Assembly (NCBI GenBank): GCA_025450195.1
Contig: JANWHW010000016.1
Span: 108,273 to 172,272 of the forward strand
DNA: 64,000 nt
From: Solirubrobacterales bacterium
GTDB taxonomy: Bacteria > Actinomycetota > Thermoleophilia > Solirubrobacterales > 70-9
Reading direction: 5' to 3'
Shown one piece after another: positions 18,003-26,204 of this stretch. The translations under genes were made by a program, and so were the position numbers. Below the pieces are notes generated by a model. The model was not told the origin of the DNA and ran no database searches. It was given only the letters and a program-made list of their open reading frames with translations. Within the stretch, counting starts at the first letter, position 1, and the number at the start of each line of letters is the position of its first letter.

Positions 18003-18779
18003 TTGGAGCTGATTACGAAAATCGGCGCATTTGCAGGCTTGGCTGCGTTTTTGGGCCTCGCCGTGCTCGCCTTGCTCTCCTTCGCGCAGGGGCGCGATAT
18101 CCGCCGCTTGCGCGAGTGGGCGGGCTCGGCGCCCGAGCGCGACGCGGAGCGCAAGGAGTCGACCTCGGCGGCCGCCGCGCAACGAGCCGAGGAGCTTCGC
18201 AAGCTGGAAGAGGCGCGCGACGCCGAGCGCGAGGCGGTGGGCCTTCGCGAGAAACGCCGCGACCGGCGCGAGGCCGGCTTGCCGGAAATGACCAGGATGG
18301 AACGGTTGCGCCAACGCTTCCGCGGCACAGGCGACAGCCTGGGAGAACCGCGGTACTTGATCGCCCTCTTCGCCGTGATGTTGATCGCCGGGGGTGGGGT
18401 CGCCTACGCTGTGCTGCACGGATTTGGCGGGGATGACGGCAACGGTGGCAAGAGCGGCAAGAACGCCGCCACCACCCTCAAGCCGAGCGAAATCACCGTC
18501 ACGGTGCTTAACGGAACCGCGGTACCCGGCCTGGCTGCCAGCTACGGCAATGAAGTCGAGCGCAGCGGGTACAAGCTGGGCGAGGTCACCAACAGCGCCT
18601 CTAGCTTCGTCGACAGCGTGGTGATGTTCGAACAAGGCAGCGGACGCGAGGCGCATCGCGTCGCGAATGAGCTGGGAATCTCTCAGGTGCGCCTGATGAC
18701 CTCGGACATCGCCGCCGTCTCGGGTGGCGCGCCGGTTTCGGTCGTGGTCGGCGAGGACAATGCCTCGTCACCAGGTTGA
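18003..18779 (+). CDS. LytR C-terminal domain membrane protein
   Basis: 258 residues starting at TTG 18003. There are two hydrophobic segments (about 7-27 and 118-140) with a highly charged, probably coiled-coil stretch between them. A C-terminal LytR_C domain follows (ITVTVLNGTAVPGLAASYGNEVERSGYKLGEVTN). In LCP-type proteins this domain accompanies the phosphotransferase that attaches glycopolymers to the wall; here it occurs without the LCP domain. It lies 18 bases after the dehydratase gene and is probably co-transcribed with it. Confidence 0.8.
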   Translation: MELITKIGAFAGLAAFLGLAVLALLSFAQGRDIRRLREWAGSAPERDAERKESTSAAAAQRAEELRKLEEARDAEREAVGLREKRRDRREAGLPEMTRMERLRQRFRGTGDSLGEPRYLIALFAVMLIAGGGVAYAVLHGFGGDDGNGGKSGKNAATTLKPSEITVTVLNGTAVPGLAASYGNEVERSGYKLGEVTNSASSFVDSVVMFEQGSGREAHRVANELGISQVRLMTSDIAAVSGGAPVSVVVGEDNASSPG

Positions 18780-18791
18780 GGGGCTCGCCCC

Positions 18792-19277
18792 ATGCGACGA
18801 GCCCCTAGCCTCGGCGCAGTCGTCTTCGCGCTGCTGGTCGTCGCCACTCTCGCCGCGTTCGCTTGGTCCCAGCGATTGAAGCGAGACCCACTCGTCCTCG
18901 ATCGCGTCAGCTTCGGAACGCCGGCCAGCCGGGCGTTCACGCCGAACCGCGATTGCCACTTCGACCGCATCCGCATCCGCTTCCGCGTCACCCGCTCAGA
19001 TAACGCCAACGTCCAGGTCATCAAGCCGGGGGGCAAGCTCGTAGTCACCCTCGCCCGCGACGAGTTCCTGAAGCGCTACCGCTTTTTCACCTTCTACTGG
19101 GACGGCCGCGTTCGCAACGACGGCAAGGCGGACCCAGGCCGCTACAAGCTGCGGGTGAAACTGCTCGACCAGGATCGGACGCTTGTGCCCGGCGGGGTGA
19201 TGCGGCTGCACGAGGCGCCGCGAGAGCCCACTCGTAATTGCCCGCCACGCGGGCGGCCGATTGAGGTCGGGCATTGA
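18792..19277 (+). CDS. Secreted or anchored protein with FlgD-type Ig-like fold
   Basis: 161 residues with an N-terminal signal anchor (about 8-25, GAVVFALLVVATLAAFAW). A beta-sandwich-like domain follows, whose FTFYWDGRVRNDGKADPGRYKLRVKL resembles the FlgD Ig-like/bacterial Ig pattern of a Gly-x-Tyr strand near the end. No catalytic motif is visible. It starts 12 bases after the LytR_C gene, and the next gene's TTG start overlaps its stop, so it belongs to the polysaccharide operon. It is possibly structural; its function is not known. Confidence 0.72.
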   Translation: MRRAPSLGAVVFALLVVATLAAFAWSQRLKRDPLVLDRVSFGTPASRAFTPNRDCHFDRIRIRFRVTRSDNANVQVIKPGGKLVVTLARDEFLKRYRFFTFYWDGRVRNDGKADPGRYKLRVKLLDQDRTLVPGGVMRLHEAPREPTRNCPPRGRPIEVGH

Positions 19278-20797
19278 GCGACTTCCTCGCCGGCGCCGGC
19301 GTTGTCATCGCCGCAGCCGCAGCAGCCACGGCGATCTTGCTGCCGCCGGGTCGCGCCCGCTCGGCGGCGATGCTCATCGCTCTTGTCCTCAGCCCCGTCC
19401 TGATCCTCGCCGACCAGTGGCACTCGCCCGAGATCGCCGACCTACGCGAAGGATCCGCCCGCTTGGCCCTCCTGGGCATTGCTGCAGTGGCGGCGGCCAC
19501 CGCACTTGGCCTCGCCTTCCGGCGCTGGCCAATCGCGCTTCCCCTCGCGATTGTCTTCACCCTTCCCTTTCGCGTCCCGCTTGAGGCGGGCGGCGACACC
19601 GCCAACCTCCTCGTCCCGCTTTATCTAGTCATCGGAGGTGGAGTTGTCGCCACCCTCCTCAAGGAATGGGCGGGCAGGAGTGCGGCAGCTCCGACACGCC
19701 CAGTCGCCCGCGGTGCCCTCACATGGCTCCCCCGAATCCTCGCTGCGGTCGTGGTCCTCTACGCATTCCAGTCCCTCTACGCCCCCGACTTCTCCAAGAG
19801 CCTCCAGAACGTCTGCTTCTTCTTCGTCCCCTTCTCGCTCGCTTACGTGTTGCTGCGCGACGTCAAGTGGGATCGCAAGCTGCTGACTCTCGCGCTCTGG
19901 GTCGTTGCTCTGGAGGCGCTGGCCTTCGTTGCGGTGGGCTCTGTCGAGTACCTGACGAGGAGCCTGTTCTGGAACGACCAGGTGATCCGCTCGAACGAAT
20001 TCCACACCTACTTCCGGGTCAACTCGGTCTTCTGGGACCCCAACATCTATGGGCGCTACCTGGCTCTGACGATCGTGATTGCGATGACGGCGTTGCTGTG
20101 GGCAAGAGAACGGCGCAGCCAGGCTGTCCTAACCGCACTCACCGCGGTCCTTTGGGTCGGTCTCGTCCCGACCTTTTCCCAGTCGAGCTTCGCCGCCCTG
20201 CTCGCCGGCCTCGCCGTTCTGGCGGCGCTGCGCTGGAGCCTTCGCTGGACGCTCGCCGCCGTGGGCGCGGGCGCCGTCCTCGCGATCGTCATCGTCCTCT
20301 TCGCCGGCGGGGTCTCGAAGCTCAGTCTCTCGCGGATCAACATCGACACGGGCGGCCGGGCGAACCTGGTCTCCGGCGGCACCGAGCTCTTCGCGCAACG
20401 CCCCGTATGGGGCTACGGCGCGGGCTCCTTTCCCCTTGCCTATCGCGAACACGCGGCGACCAAAGAGGCCCCGGTGGCCGTCTCCCACACCGAGCCTGTG
20501 ACCGTCGCCGCCGAGCAGGGCCTCATCGGCCTCCTTCTCTACGCCGCCCTCCTCGTGGCCGCTTTGTGGGCCATGGCCTCGGGCATCAGGGCTGGTCCGG
20601 CGGCGACAGGACCCGCCGCCCGCGTCGCCGTCCTAGCCGCCTTCGTGGCCCTCCTGGTCCACACCATGGCCTACGCGGGCTTCTACGAGGACCCGATCAC
20701 CTGGACACTCCTCGCCCTCGGTGCCTCGCTGGCGGCGATGCCGACGGTCTCAAGCTCCTCACCGACGCCGGTGGCCGCGGTCCGCGGCTCCGCATAG
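19274..20797 (+). CDS. O-antigen ligase/polymerase-like membrane protein (Wzy_C family)
   Basis: A 507-residue polytopic protein with around twelve hydrophobic segments. Near residues 375-395 it has RPVWGYGAGSFPLAYREH with a following His/Glu-rich loop (SHTEPVTVAAEQG), the pattern of the periplasmic Wzy_C loop in O-antigen ligases and polymerases. It should act on lipid-linked oligosaccharide at the outer face of the membrane. The TTG start overlaps the previous stop (TTGA), and the flippase gene begins 10 bases after it, a classic polymerase-flippase pairing. Confidence 0.87.
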   Translation: MSDFLAGAGVVIAAAAAATAILLPPGRARSAAMLIALVLSPVLILADQWHSPEIADLREGSARLALLGIAAVAAATALGLAFRRWPIALPLAIVFTLPFRVPLEAGGDTANLLVPLYLVIGGGVVATLLKEWAGRSAAAPTRPVARGALTWLPRILAAVVVLYAFQSLYAPDFSKSLQNVCFFFVPFSLAYVLLRDVKWDRKLLTLALWVVALEALAFVAVGSVEYLTRSLFWNDQVIRSNEFHTYFRVNSVFWDPNIYGRYLALTIVIAMTALLWARERRSQAVLTALTAVLWVGLVPTFSQSSFAALLAGLAVLAALRWSLRWTLAAVGAGAVLAIVIVLFAGGVSKLSLSRINIDTGGRANLVSGGTELFAQRPVWGYGAGSFPLAYREHAATKEAPVAVSHTEPVTVAAEQGLIGLLLYAALLVAALWAMASGIRAGPAATGPAARVAVLAAFVALLVHTMAYAGFYEDPITWTLLALGASLAAMPTVSSSSPTPVAAVRGSA

Positions 20798-20807
20798 GCT
20801 CGTTTCC

Positions 20808-22349
20808 GTGTCGGGATACCTGCGCCGCTTAGCGACGACCGGCGCCGCCTACACGGCGGCGAGCATCCTCTCGAAGCTGATCGCGGTAGCCCTACTGCCG
20901 CTCTACACGCGCTACCTAACGCCCACCGACTACGGCACCGCGGAGGTCCTCTTCGCCTCGGTGGTCGCGGCCAGCATCGTCATCCGCCTCGGGGTCATCG
21001 AGGCGATCCTGCGCTTCTATTACAAGGGAGGCGAGGATCAGGCCAAGGTCGTTTCCACCTCTTTTGCCGCACTCTTCTGGTTCTCGACGGTGGCGGCCCT
21101 GGTCGCGCTGCCGTTCGCGGAGCCGATCTCTGAAGCACTGCTCAACGAACCCGCCCCCGATCTCGCCCGGATCGCGATCGGCGGGCTGTGGGTTTTGACC
21201 CTCCACGAGTACCTGCTCACCCTCTTCCGGCTTGAGGAGCGAGCCCGCGCCTTCTTCCTGGTGACGATCGGCAACGTACTGGCGGCGATTGCGCTGACGG
21301 TCGTGCTCGTCGTCGGGCAGGACGAGGGTGCGCGTGGCCTTTTGATCGGCAGCTACGCCTCCGGCGCGGTCTTCGTTCTGGGTCTGATCGTCGTCCACTG
21401 GCGCCGCCTGTCGCTGTGGGTGGATCGCCACCTGCTGCGCCGGATGCTTCGCTTCGGCCTGCCGACCATGCCGGCGGAGCTCTCGCTCTACGCCCTCAAC
21501 TTCGTCGACCGGATCATCATCGTCCGCACCGTCGGCCTTGCCGAGGCGGGCCTCTACTCGCTCGCCGTCAAGTTCGCCCAGGGGGTGAACATCCTGGTGC
21601 GGGGCTTCCAGCTCGCCTGGCCGCCCCTCGCCTACTCGATTCGCGACGACGATGAGGCCCGCAACGCCTACGCCAGGGTCGTCACCCTGTTTGTGGCGGG
21701 CTGCGCCTTCTTCGTCGTCGGCATGTGGCTCTTCTCGCGCTGGTTCGCCCGCATCTTCGCCGCCCCGGAGTTCTTCGATTCCTACGAAGCGGTTGGCCTG
21801 ATCTCGACCGCCGTCACTCTCTATGCCCTCTACATGGTCCAGCTCGTGATCCTCGGCAGGACCGGCCGCACCGAGTTCAACTTCCCAGCGACGATCACAG
21901 CCCTTGTCGTCAACGTCGCCCTCAACCTGATCCTCGTCCCGTCGATGGGCATCGTCGGCGCCGGGATCGCCCTGCTCGTCTCCTACATCGTGGTGGTGGC
22001 GCTGATGTATGGGTTCACGCAGCGACTCTTCCCGGTCCCCTACGAATGGGGCCGCCTCGCCCGGGTCGTGCTCGTCTCCACAGCTTTGGTCGTGCTCGGC
22101 GAGCTGCTGATGCCGACCGACGGTGTCCTCGGCCTGGCAGGCCGCATCGCTATCTGGCTCCTCTACCCCGCAGCTCTTCTAATCGGAGGCTTCTTCAGCG
22201 CAGAGGAGCGCCGCTGGCTCTCCCTCCTCCGCCACCCCGACCAACTCGTGGAGCGCTTCCGCTCTCTTCGGGACCAGCCAGCGGCGGTCGATGGCCAGAT
22301 CCCTGAGGCCTACGAGGCGGGCCTCATGGACGAAGATTCCCGGGTGTGA
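20808..22349 (+). CDS. Lipid-linked oligosaccharide flippase (Wzx-like)
   Basis: About 513 residues starting at GTG 20808 (VSGYLRRLATTGAAYTAASIL). The N-terminal LLPLYTRYLTPTDYGTAEVL is the signature of the polysaccharide_synt (Wzx/MOP) exporter family. Around fourteen transmembrane segments are visible, followed by a charged cytoplasmic C-terminal tail of about 60 residues. It flips undecaprenyl-linked repeat units across the membrane for the adjacent Wzy-like protein. It is the last gene before the decayed nei sequence and the defence island. Confidence 0.92.
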   Translation: MSGYLRRLATTGAAYTAASILSKLIAVALLPLYTRYLTPTDYGTAEVLFASVVAASIVIRLGVIEAILRFYYKGGEDQAKVVSTSFAALFWFSTVAALVALPFAEPISEALLNEPAPDLARIAIGGLWVLTLHEYLLTLFRLEERARAFFLVTIGNVLAAIALTVVLVVGQDEGARGLLIGSYASGAVFVLGLIVVHWRRLSLWVDRHLLRRMLRFGLPTMPAELSLYALNFVDRIIIVRTVGLAEAGLYSLAVKFAQGVNILVRGFQLAWPPLAYSIRDDDEARNAYARVVTLFVAGCAFFVVGMWLFSRWFARIFAAPEFFDSYEAVGLISTAVTLYALYMVQLVILGRTGRTEFNFPATITALVVNVALNLILVPSMGIVGAGIALLVSYIVVVALMYGFTQRLFPVPYEWGRLARVVLVSTALVVLGELLMPTDGVLGLAGRIAIWLLYPAALLIGGFFSAEERRWLSLLRHPDQLVERFRSLRDQPAAVDGQIPEAYEAGLMDEDSRV

Positions 22350-22418
22350 ACGCCGGCAAGTTCGCACCGCTGAGCTGAATCAGCAGTGCCGCCGCCAGTG
22401 CCCAGTCATCATGGGTCG

Positions 22419-22998
22419 ATGGCTGAGGGCGACATGATCGTGCGCGCGGCACGGTGTCTCAGCGCAGCCCTCGAGGGCGAGACCGTGGCCGCGAGCGCGC
22501 CCAACCCGCGCGGGCGCGAGGCCGCCGCCTCGAGCGGGGTCGAGTCGCACGGCAAGAACCTGCTGCTCCACTTCGGTGACCTGATCCTGCACAGCCACCT
22601 GGGGATGAGCGGCTCCTGGCACGTCTACCCCCCGCTGGCCGCTGGCGCAAGCCGCGGCGCTCGGCCTGGGCGGTGCTGGCAGGGGAGGGAGGGGCAGGAG
22701 GCAGTCCAGTTCGACAGCCCGACGCTGCGGATCCTTCCGGCCCGACAGCGTTCGCCGCGATCCCCAACTTTCCCGCCTCGTCCCCAACTTCGACATCGAG
22801 GCTGTCGCTCGGGGGTTTAGCGTCGATCCCGCCCGCGGCTTCGGCGACGCTCTACTCGACCAGAGCCTGGTTTCTGGCATCGGCAATATCTTCAAGAGCG
22901 AGGCTTGTTTCGCCGCTCACGTCGACTCCTGGAGGCCCGTCGGAGAGCTCGACGACGCAGAGATCGTGGCCAACTGGCGTTCGGATTCTGCCTTCTAG
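22419..22998 (+). pseudogene. nei: Broken endonuclease VIII / Fpg-like DNA glycosylase
   Basis: Pieces of an Nei/Fpg glycosylase appear in order in different frames. The first is MAEGDMIVRAARCL with SHGKNLLLHFGDLILHSHLG from 22419. WRKPRRSAWAVLAGEGG is in another frame near 22640-22690, EAVQFDSPTLRILPAR returns to the first frame, and FDIEAVARGFSVDPARGF with DQSLVSGIGNIFKSEAC runs from about 22790 to the TAG at 22996. At least three frame changes are needed. The catalytic Pro2 is Ala (MAEGD for MPEGD), and the C-terminal zinc finger is missing. The coding sequence stops where atypical DNA begins, suggesting truncation by the island. Confidence 0.85.
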
Positions 22999-23375
22999 CC
23001 CAGGGCAGTTCAGCAAGACTGATGTGCTCCTTTTGAGCGGGTTCCTCCCTCCCAGACTTGCTGCCATCAGGCTTCGATTTGCGCAAATGGACAGGAATTT
23101 GAACCGGGCGATCAGCTATCGGATTCCGCCATACCCCGTCATTTTTCCAATGCCTATCGGCGGGACTGCCTGTCGGGGCAGGCAGAGGGTGAGCAACAAT
23201 GGGTATCTGCCCGAGCCTCAAGAACGTCTTTGAGGCGGATGTCACGAGGCCCCCGATCGGAGACAGGGTCGATCCGCGGATTGGTCCCCTTCGTGCGTTC
23301 TCGAGTCCGGAAAGAGCGCGCCTAATGCGCCAGACAGAATGGCGCAGCGCCGTGACCGAGAGTAGGCTCATTGCC
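22999..23375. other. Gene-poor junction upstream of the HD gene
   Basis: 377 bases between the broken nei gene and the chosen HD start. Composition changes here from GC-rich to mixed. The reading frame of the HD gene remains open back to an ATG at 23199, but its translation in this stretch is not family-like. A candidate promoter for the HD/peptidase operon must lie here, though I see no convincing -35/-10 pair. A 9-base motif CTGCCTGTC/GGGGCAGGCAG around 23167-23186 forms a small inverted repeat. No RNA gene was recognised. Confidence 0.4.
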
Positions 23376-25358
23376 ATGCCCAAGTGGGGTCTGACCTCAG
23401 CGATGCGCGAGCGGCGCCCTTATGGACTTGATCCCGCGTTGCTCGCCCCAGCCAAGATCATTACCGATCCTGTTCATGGCGATGTGCGGCTTTGTGAGAT
23501 AGAGCGCTGCATCGTGGATAGCCCCCCGTTCCAGCGCCTGCGGCGAGTCAAGCAACTTGGCTCCACCCATTTCATCTACCCCGGAGCAACTCACACGCGG
23601 TTCTCGCATTCGCTCGGTGCTGTGGTAGCGGCGCAGATGCTGTTCGACATCGTGCTTGAGCAACGTGATGAGCCCCGAGCGAAACACGATCTCTTCGCCG
23701 AGTGGGAAGAGGAAGAGCGCGACCATGGCCCGGACTTCCTGATGCGAGTCGCCGAGGGGCTCGTACTTACCCGTCTCGGTGCATTGCTCCACGATCTCTG
23801 TCACGTGCCCTTTGGGCACTCCGTTGAGGACGAGCTACAGCTTCTGAAGCCTCATGACGAGAACCAGGAGCGCTTCGATGACCTCTGGCAAAAGATAGAC
23901 CTGACTGCCCGCAAGGCCATTGAAGCAGGGCGCTCACTCAGCGGCCAGCCATTACTCGAGGATCTGATGCCGATCGTTCTCTCCGGCCTCCACAAGCCTG
24001 CCACTGCGGAGGAGGGAGAGGACCCCGGCGTTACAGAGAATCTCTCTTATCCCTTTGTGCAGGACATCGTCGGAAACACAATTTCGGCTGATCTCATGGA
24101 CTACCTCACGCGCGACCACCTGTTCACGGGGCTGCCGGCCGCCATGGGCCATCGGTTTCTCGACTCTTTCTACGTTTCGCCAACAACTGATCCGTTCAAG
24201 CCCAAGCGCATGGTTCTGCGAGTGGTCAAACAAGATCGTGAAAGAAAGGACACGCTTACAGAGCTTCTCAAGTTCTTGCGCTATCGCTACGAGCTATCAG
24301 AGCGGGCTTTGACTCATCACGCCAAGCTCGCGGCGGATGCAATGGTGGGCAAGCTACTGCAGCTCTTTAGTGATGGCCTCTGGGTTGACGAGCTCGAAGA
24401 GGAGGTTGCTCGCGATTCAGGTCTCGCCAGCGACCTTGATGGTGTCTCCCGTAGCGACCTTGATGAACTTCGACAGAAGGCTCAGAAACGCCTCAAAAAA
24501 ACGGGGCTTAAGAAGATTTCGGATGCCGCGAAGACAAAGCTGGAGGAAACTCTGTTGCGCCACGGCGACGATGGACTACTTGAGCATCTCCGAGCGCAAG
24601 GGGAGCAGCACGAGACTGATTCGCGTTGGACGGGAATCCGTGCCCTGGCGGAGGCTCTGCTCAATCGCCAGCTCTTCAAACCACTGGCCCGTATGAGCGA
24701 TCGTAGTCACGCCAAGCGTCTCTGGGAGGACTACGGAACCAAACCCGACGAACGTCGCCAGATCGAGCAGGTCGCAGCTCGCTTTGCAGATATTAAGCCA
24801 GCCTGGTATGCGGTGATGTGGATTCCCCCTGAGCGGATGCGGCTTAAGCCTGCCCTAGTGCTGGTTGATGATGAAACCCTTATTGACACCATGCTCAACC
24901 GTGAGCGCAGCCCGCGTGGGCAGCAGCGGGGAAGCGAGATCTATGATGCGCACCGCGAGCTTTGGGCACTCGAGGTGTTCGTTCACCCAACGGTAAAGCC
25001 GGATAAAGGGAAATGCGATGCGCTACTTAGCGCTATTGCGCAGCAGCTCCATCTCAAAGATTGGGATGACCCTGAAGCCCCTGTATTCCCGGCGGATGTT
25101 GCACGCCGTCGAGCTGGTCAAGAGTTAAACCTTTCTCGGAACCAGGAAGAGGAGCTTAAGGAGCTGGTTCCGTCCTTTTATGACGGGTCTTTCAGTCTCA
25201 GCGAGGAACAAACGCTTGACGAGATAGTCGAGGAGTACAAGCTTGCCTGGGACACCTCCCGCGTCTCTGATGGTGACGGGGCCGACGACACATCGACCGA
25301 GGCGGATCCAGTCCCACAGATCGATCAAGATGCTGACTCCCAGCAGAGGCTCACATAG
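23376..25358 (+). CDS. HD-domain phosphohydrolase (COG1078, dNTPase/SAMHD1-like)
   Basis: About 660 residues from ATG 23376; ATG 23403 is an alternative. The HD metal site is seen as His78 (TRFSH), His139-Asp140 (LLHDLCHVPFGHS) and a downstream Asp in SADLMDYLTRDHLFTG, the COG1078 signature shared with dGTPase-like dNTP triphosphohydrolases. The C-terminal half, after about residue 330, is charged, helical and not recognised, making it longer than housekeeping COG1078 proteins. Its stop overlaps the ImmA/IrrE start. Known dNTPases of this superfamily deplete dNTPs during phage infection, so a defence role is plausible but inferred. Confidence 0.85.
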   Translation: MPKWGLTSAMRERRPYGLDPALLAPAKIITDPVHGDVRLCEIERCIVDSPPFQRLRRVKQLGSTHFIYPGATHTRFSHSLGAVVAAQMLFDIVLEQRDEPRAKHDLFAEWEEEERDHGPDFLMRVAEGLVLTRLGALLHDLCHVPFGHSVEDELQLLKPHDENQERFDDLWQKIDLTARKAIEAGRSLSGQPLLEDLMPIVLSGLHKPATAEEGEDPGVTENLSYPFVQDIVGNTISADLMDYLTRDHLFTGLPAAMGHRFLDSFYVSPTTDPFKPKRMVLRVVKQDRERKDTLTELLKFLRYRYELSERALTHHAKLAADAMVGKLLQLFSDGLWVDELEEEVARDSGLASDLDGVSRSDLDELRQKAQKRLKKTGLKKISDAAKTKLEETLLRHGDDGLLEHLRAQGEQHETDSRWTGIRALAEALLNRQLFKPLARMSDRSHAKRLWEDYGTKPDERRQIEQVAARFADIKPAWYAVMWIPPERMRLKPALVLVDDETLIDTMLNRERSPRGQQRGSEIYDAHRELWALEVFVHPTVKPDKGKCDALLSAIAQQLHLKDWDDPEAPVFPADVARRRAGQELNLSRNQEEELKELVPSFYDGSFSLSEEQTLDEIVEEYKLAWDTSRVSDGDGADDTSTEADPVPQIDQDADSQQRLT

Positions 25359-26188
25359 TGAGCGCGTGGCCGCAGATCTCATCCACCAGGTCTGCGCTGA
25401 CCCAGGTGGACAAGTTGGCGGAAACTGCACGCCGCGCATTTGTACCCGACGACGGAGCGCTCCCCGTACGACAGGCCTGTCAAGCCGCAAGAGTCAGTGT
25501 CGATAGTCGTCCACTGAGCGTAGGACGCCATCGACACACCGCCATGCTCGTTCCGACAAACAATGGGTTTCATGCGACGGTCGATTCGGCGATCTGGGAG
25601 GGAGCCAGGCACGATGACTGGGGGCGCCATCGCTTGCGGTTCGTCTTAGCTCACGAGCTAGGTCACACGCTTTTCTACCGACCCGGTAAACCGCCGACGC
25701 GCAGTTATCCTCCAGACCGACTGGAGGAGCGATTTTGCCACAACTTCGCAAATTCCCTCCTAGTGCCGCCATCTGCAGCAAGGAATGCCCCGCTAGAACC
25801 GGATGGTCTCTTTAGTCTGGCTCGGCGCTACGACGTATCGCGCCGGGTTGCAGCTTGGGCGGTCGCACGGGCAAGACCTTCAATTGTGTTGCTCTGGCTA
25901 CGGCACGCACCACATCCAGTTCGCGGCGGCTTTGAAACTATGCGGGTTGATTGGGGTGCCGCTTCAGAGCGATTCATCGCTCAGGGCGAGTCGCTGAAGA
26001 GCTCCCTGGTCGCGCTAAAACCAGGACAGCACGGTAAAGCAACGGAAATGCTCCGCCTCGCTGGTCGCGAAGACATGGTCCACATCAACGCCTGGCGTTT
26101 TCCCAATGCCATGCTCGTGGTACTTGAGCCCGCTGAGCATCATTCATCAATGAGCGAGCCGGTTGCCCAGCAGATCCAGCTTTTCTGA
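25358..26188 (+). CDS. ImmA/IrrE-family zinc metallopeptidase
   Basis: 276 residues with the gluzincin motif HELGH (99-103) in RFVLAHELGHTLFYRP, followed by a Glu-containing helix ERFCHNFANSLLVPP that matches the usual family pattern E-x-x-A-N-x-F-A. No N-terminal helix-turn-helix is present, and the C-terminal 100 residues are unassigned. The family cleaves repressors or partner regulators in response to DNA damage or infection. GTG 25358 overlaps the HD stop by 1 base, so the two proteins are likely made together. It ends 16 bases from the convergent restriction-modification gene. Confidence 0.87.
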   Translation: MSAWPQISSTRSALTQVDKLAETARRAFVPDDGALPVRQACQAARVSVDSRPLSVGRHRHTAMLVPTNNGFHATVDSAIWEGARHDDWGRHRLRFVLAHELGHTLFYRPGKPPTRSYPPDRLEERFCHNFANSLLVPPSAARNAPLEPDGLFSLARRYDVSRRVAAWAVARARPSIVLLWLRHAPHPVRGGFETMRVDWGAASERFIAQGESLKSSLVALKPGQHGKATEMLRLAGREDMVHINAWRFPNAMLVVLEPAEHHSSMSEPVAQQIQLF

Positions 26189-26204
26189 AGCACTTTTGGC
26201 TCTA

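Noticed and set aside
22350..22418. Possible tRNA attachment site at the left edge of the island.
   Set aside because: Only a short GCTGAATCAGC palindrome is present; no cloverleaf or T-loop consensus could be made.
22673..23233. Open frame over the nei region and the start of the island.
   Set aside because: Part of it is the out-of-frame middle of the decayed nei gene; the rest reads into non-coding junction sequence.
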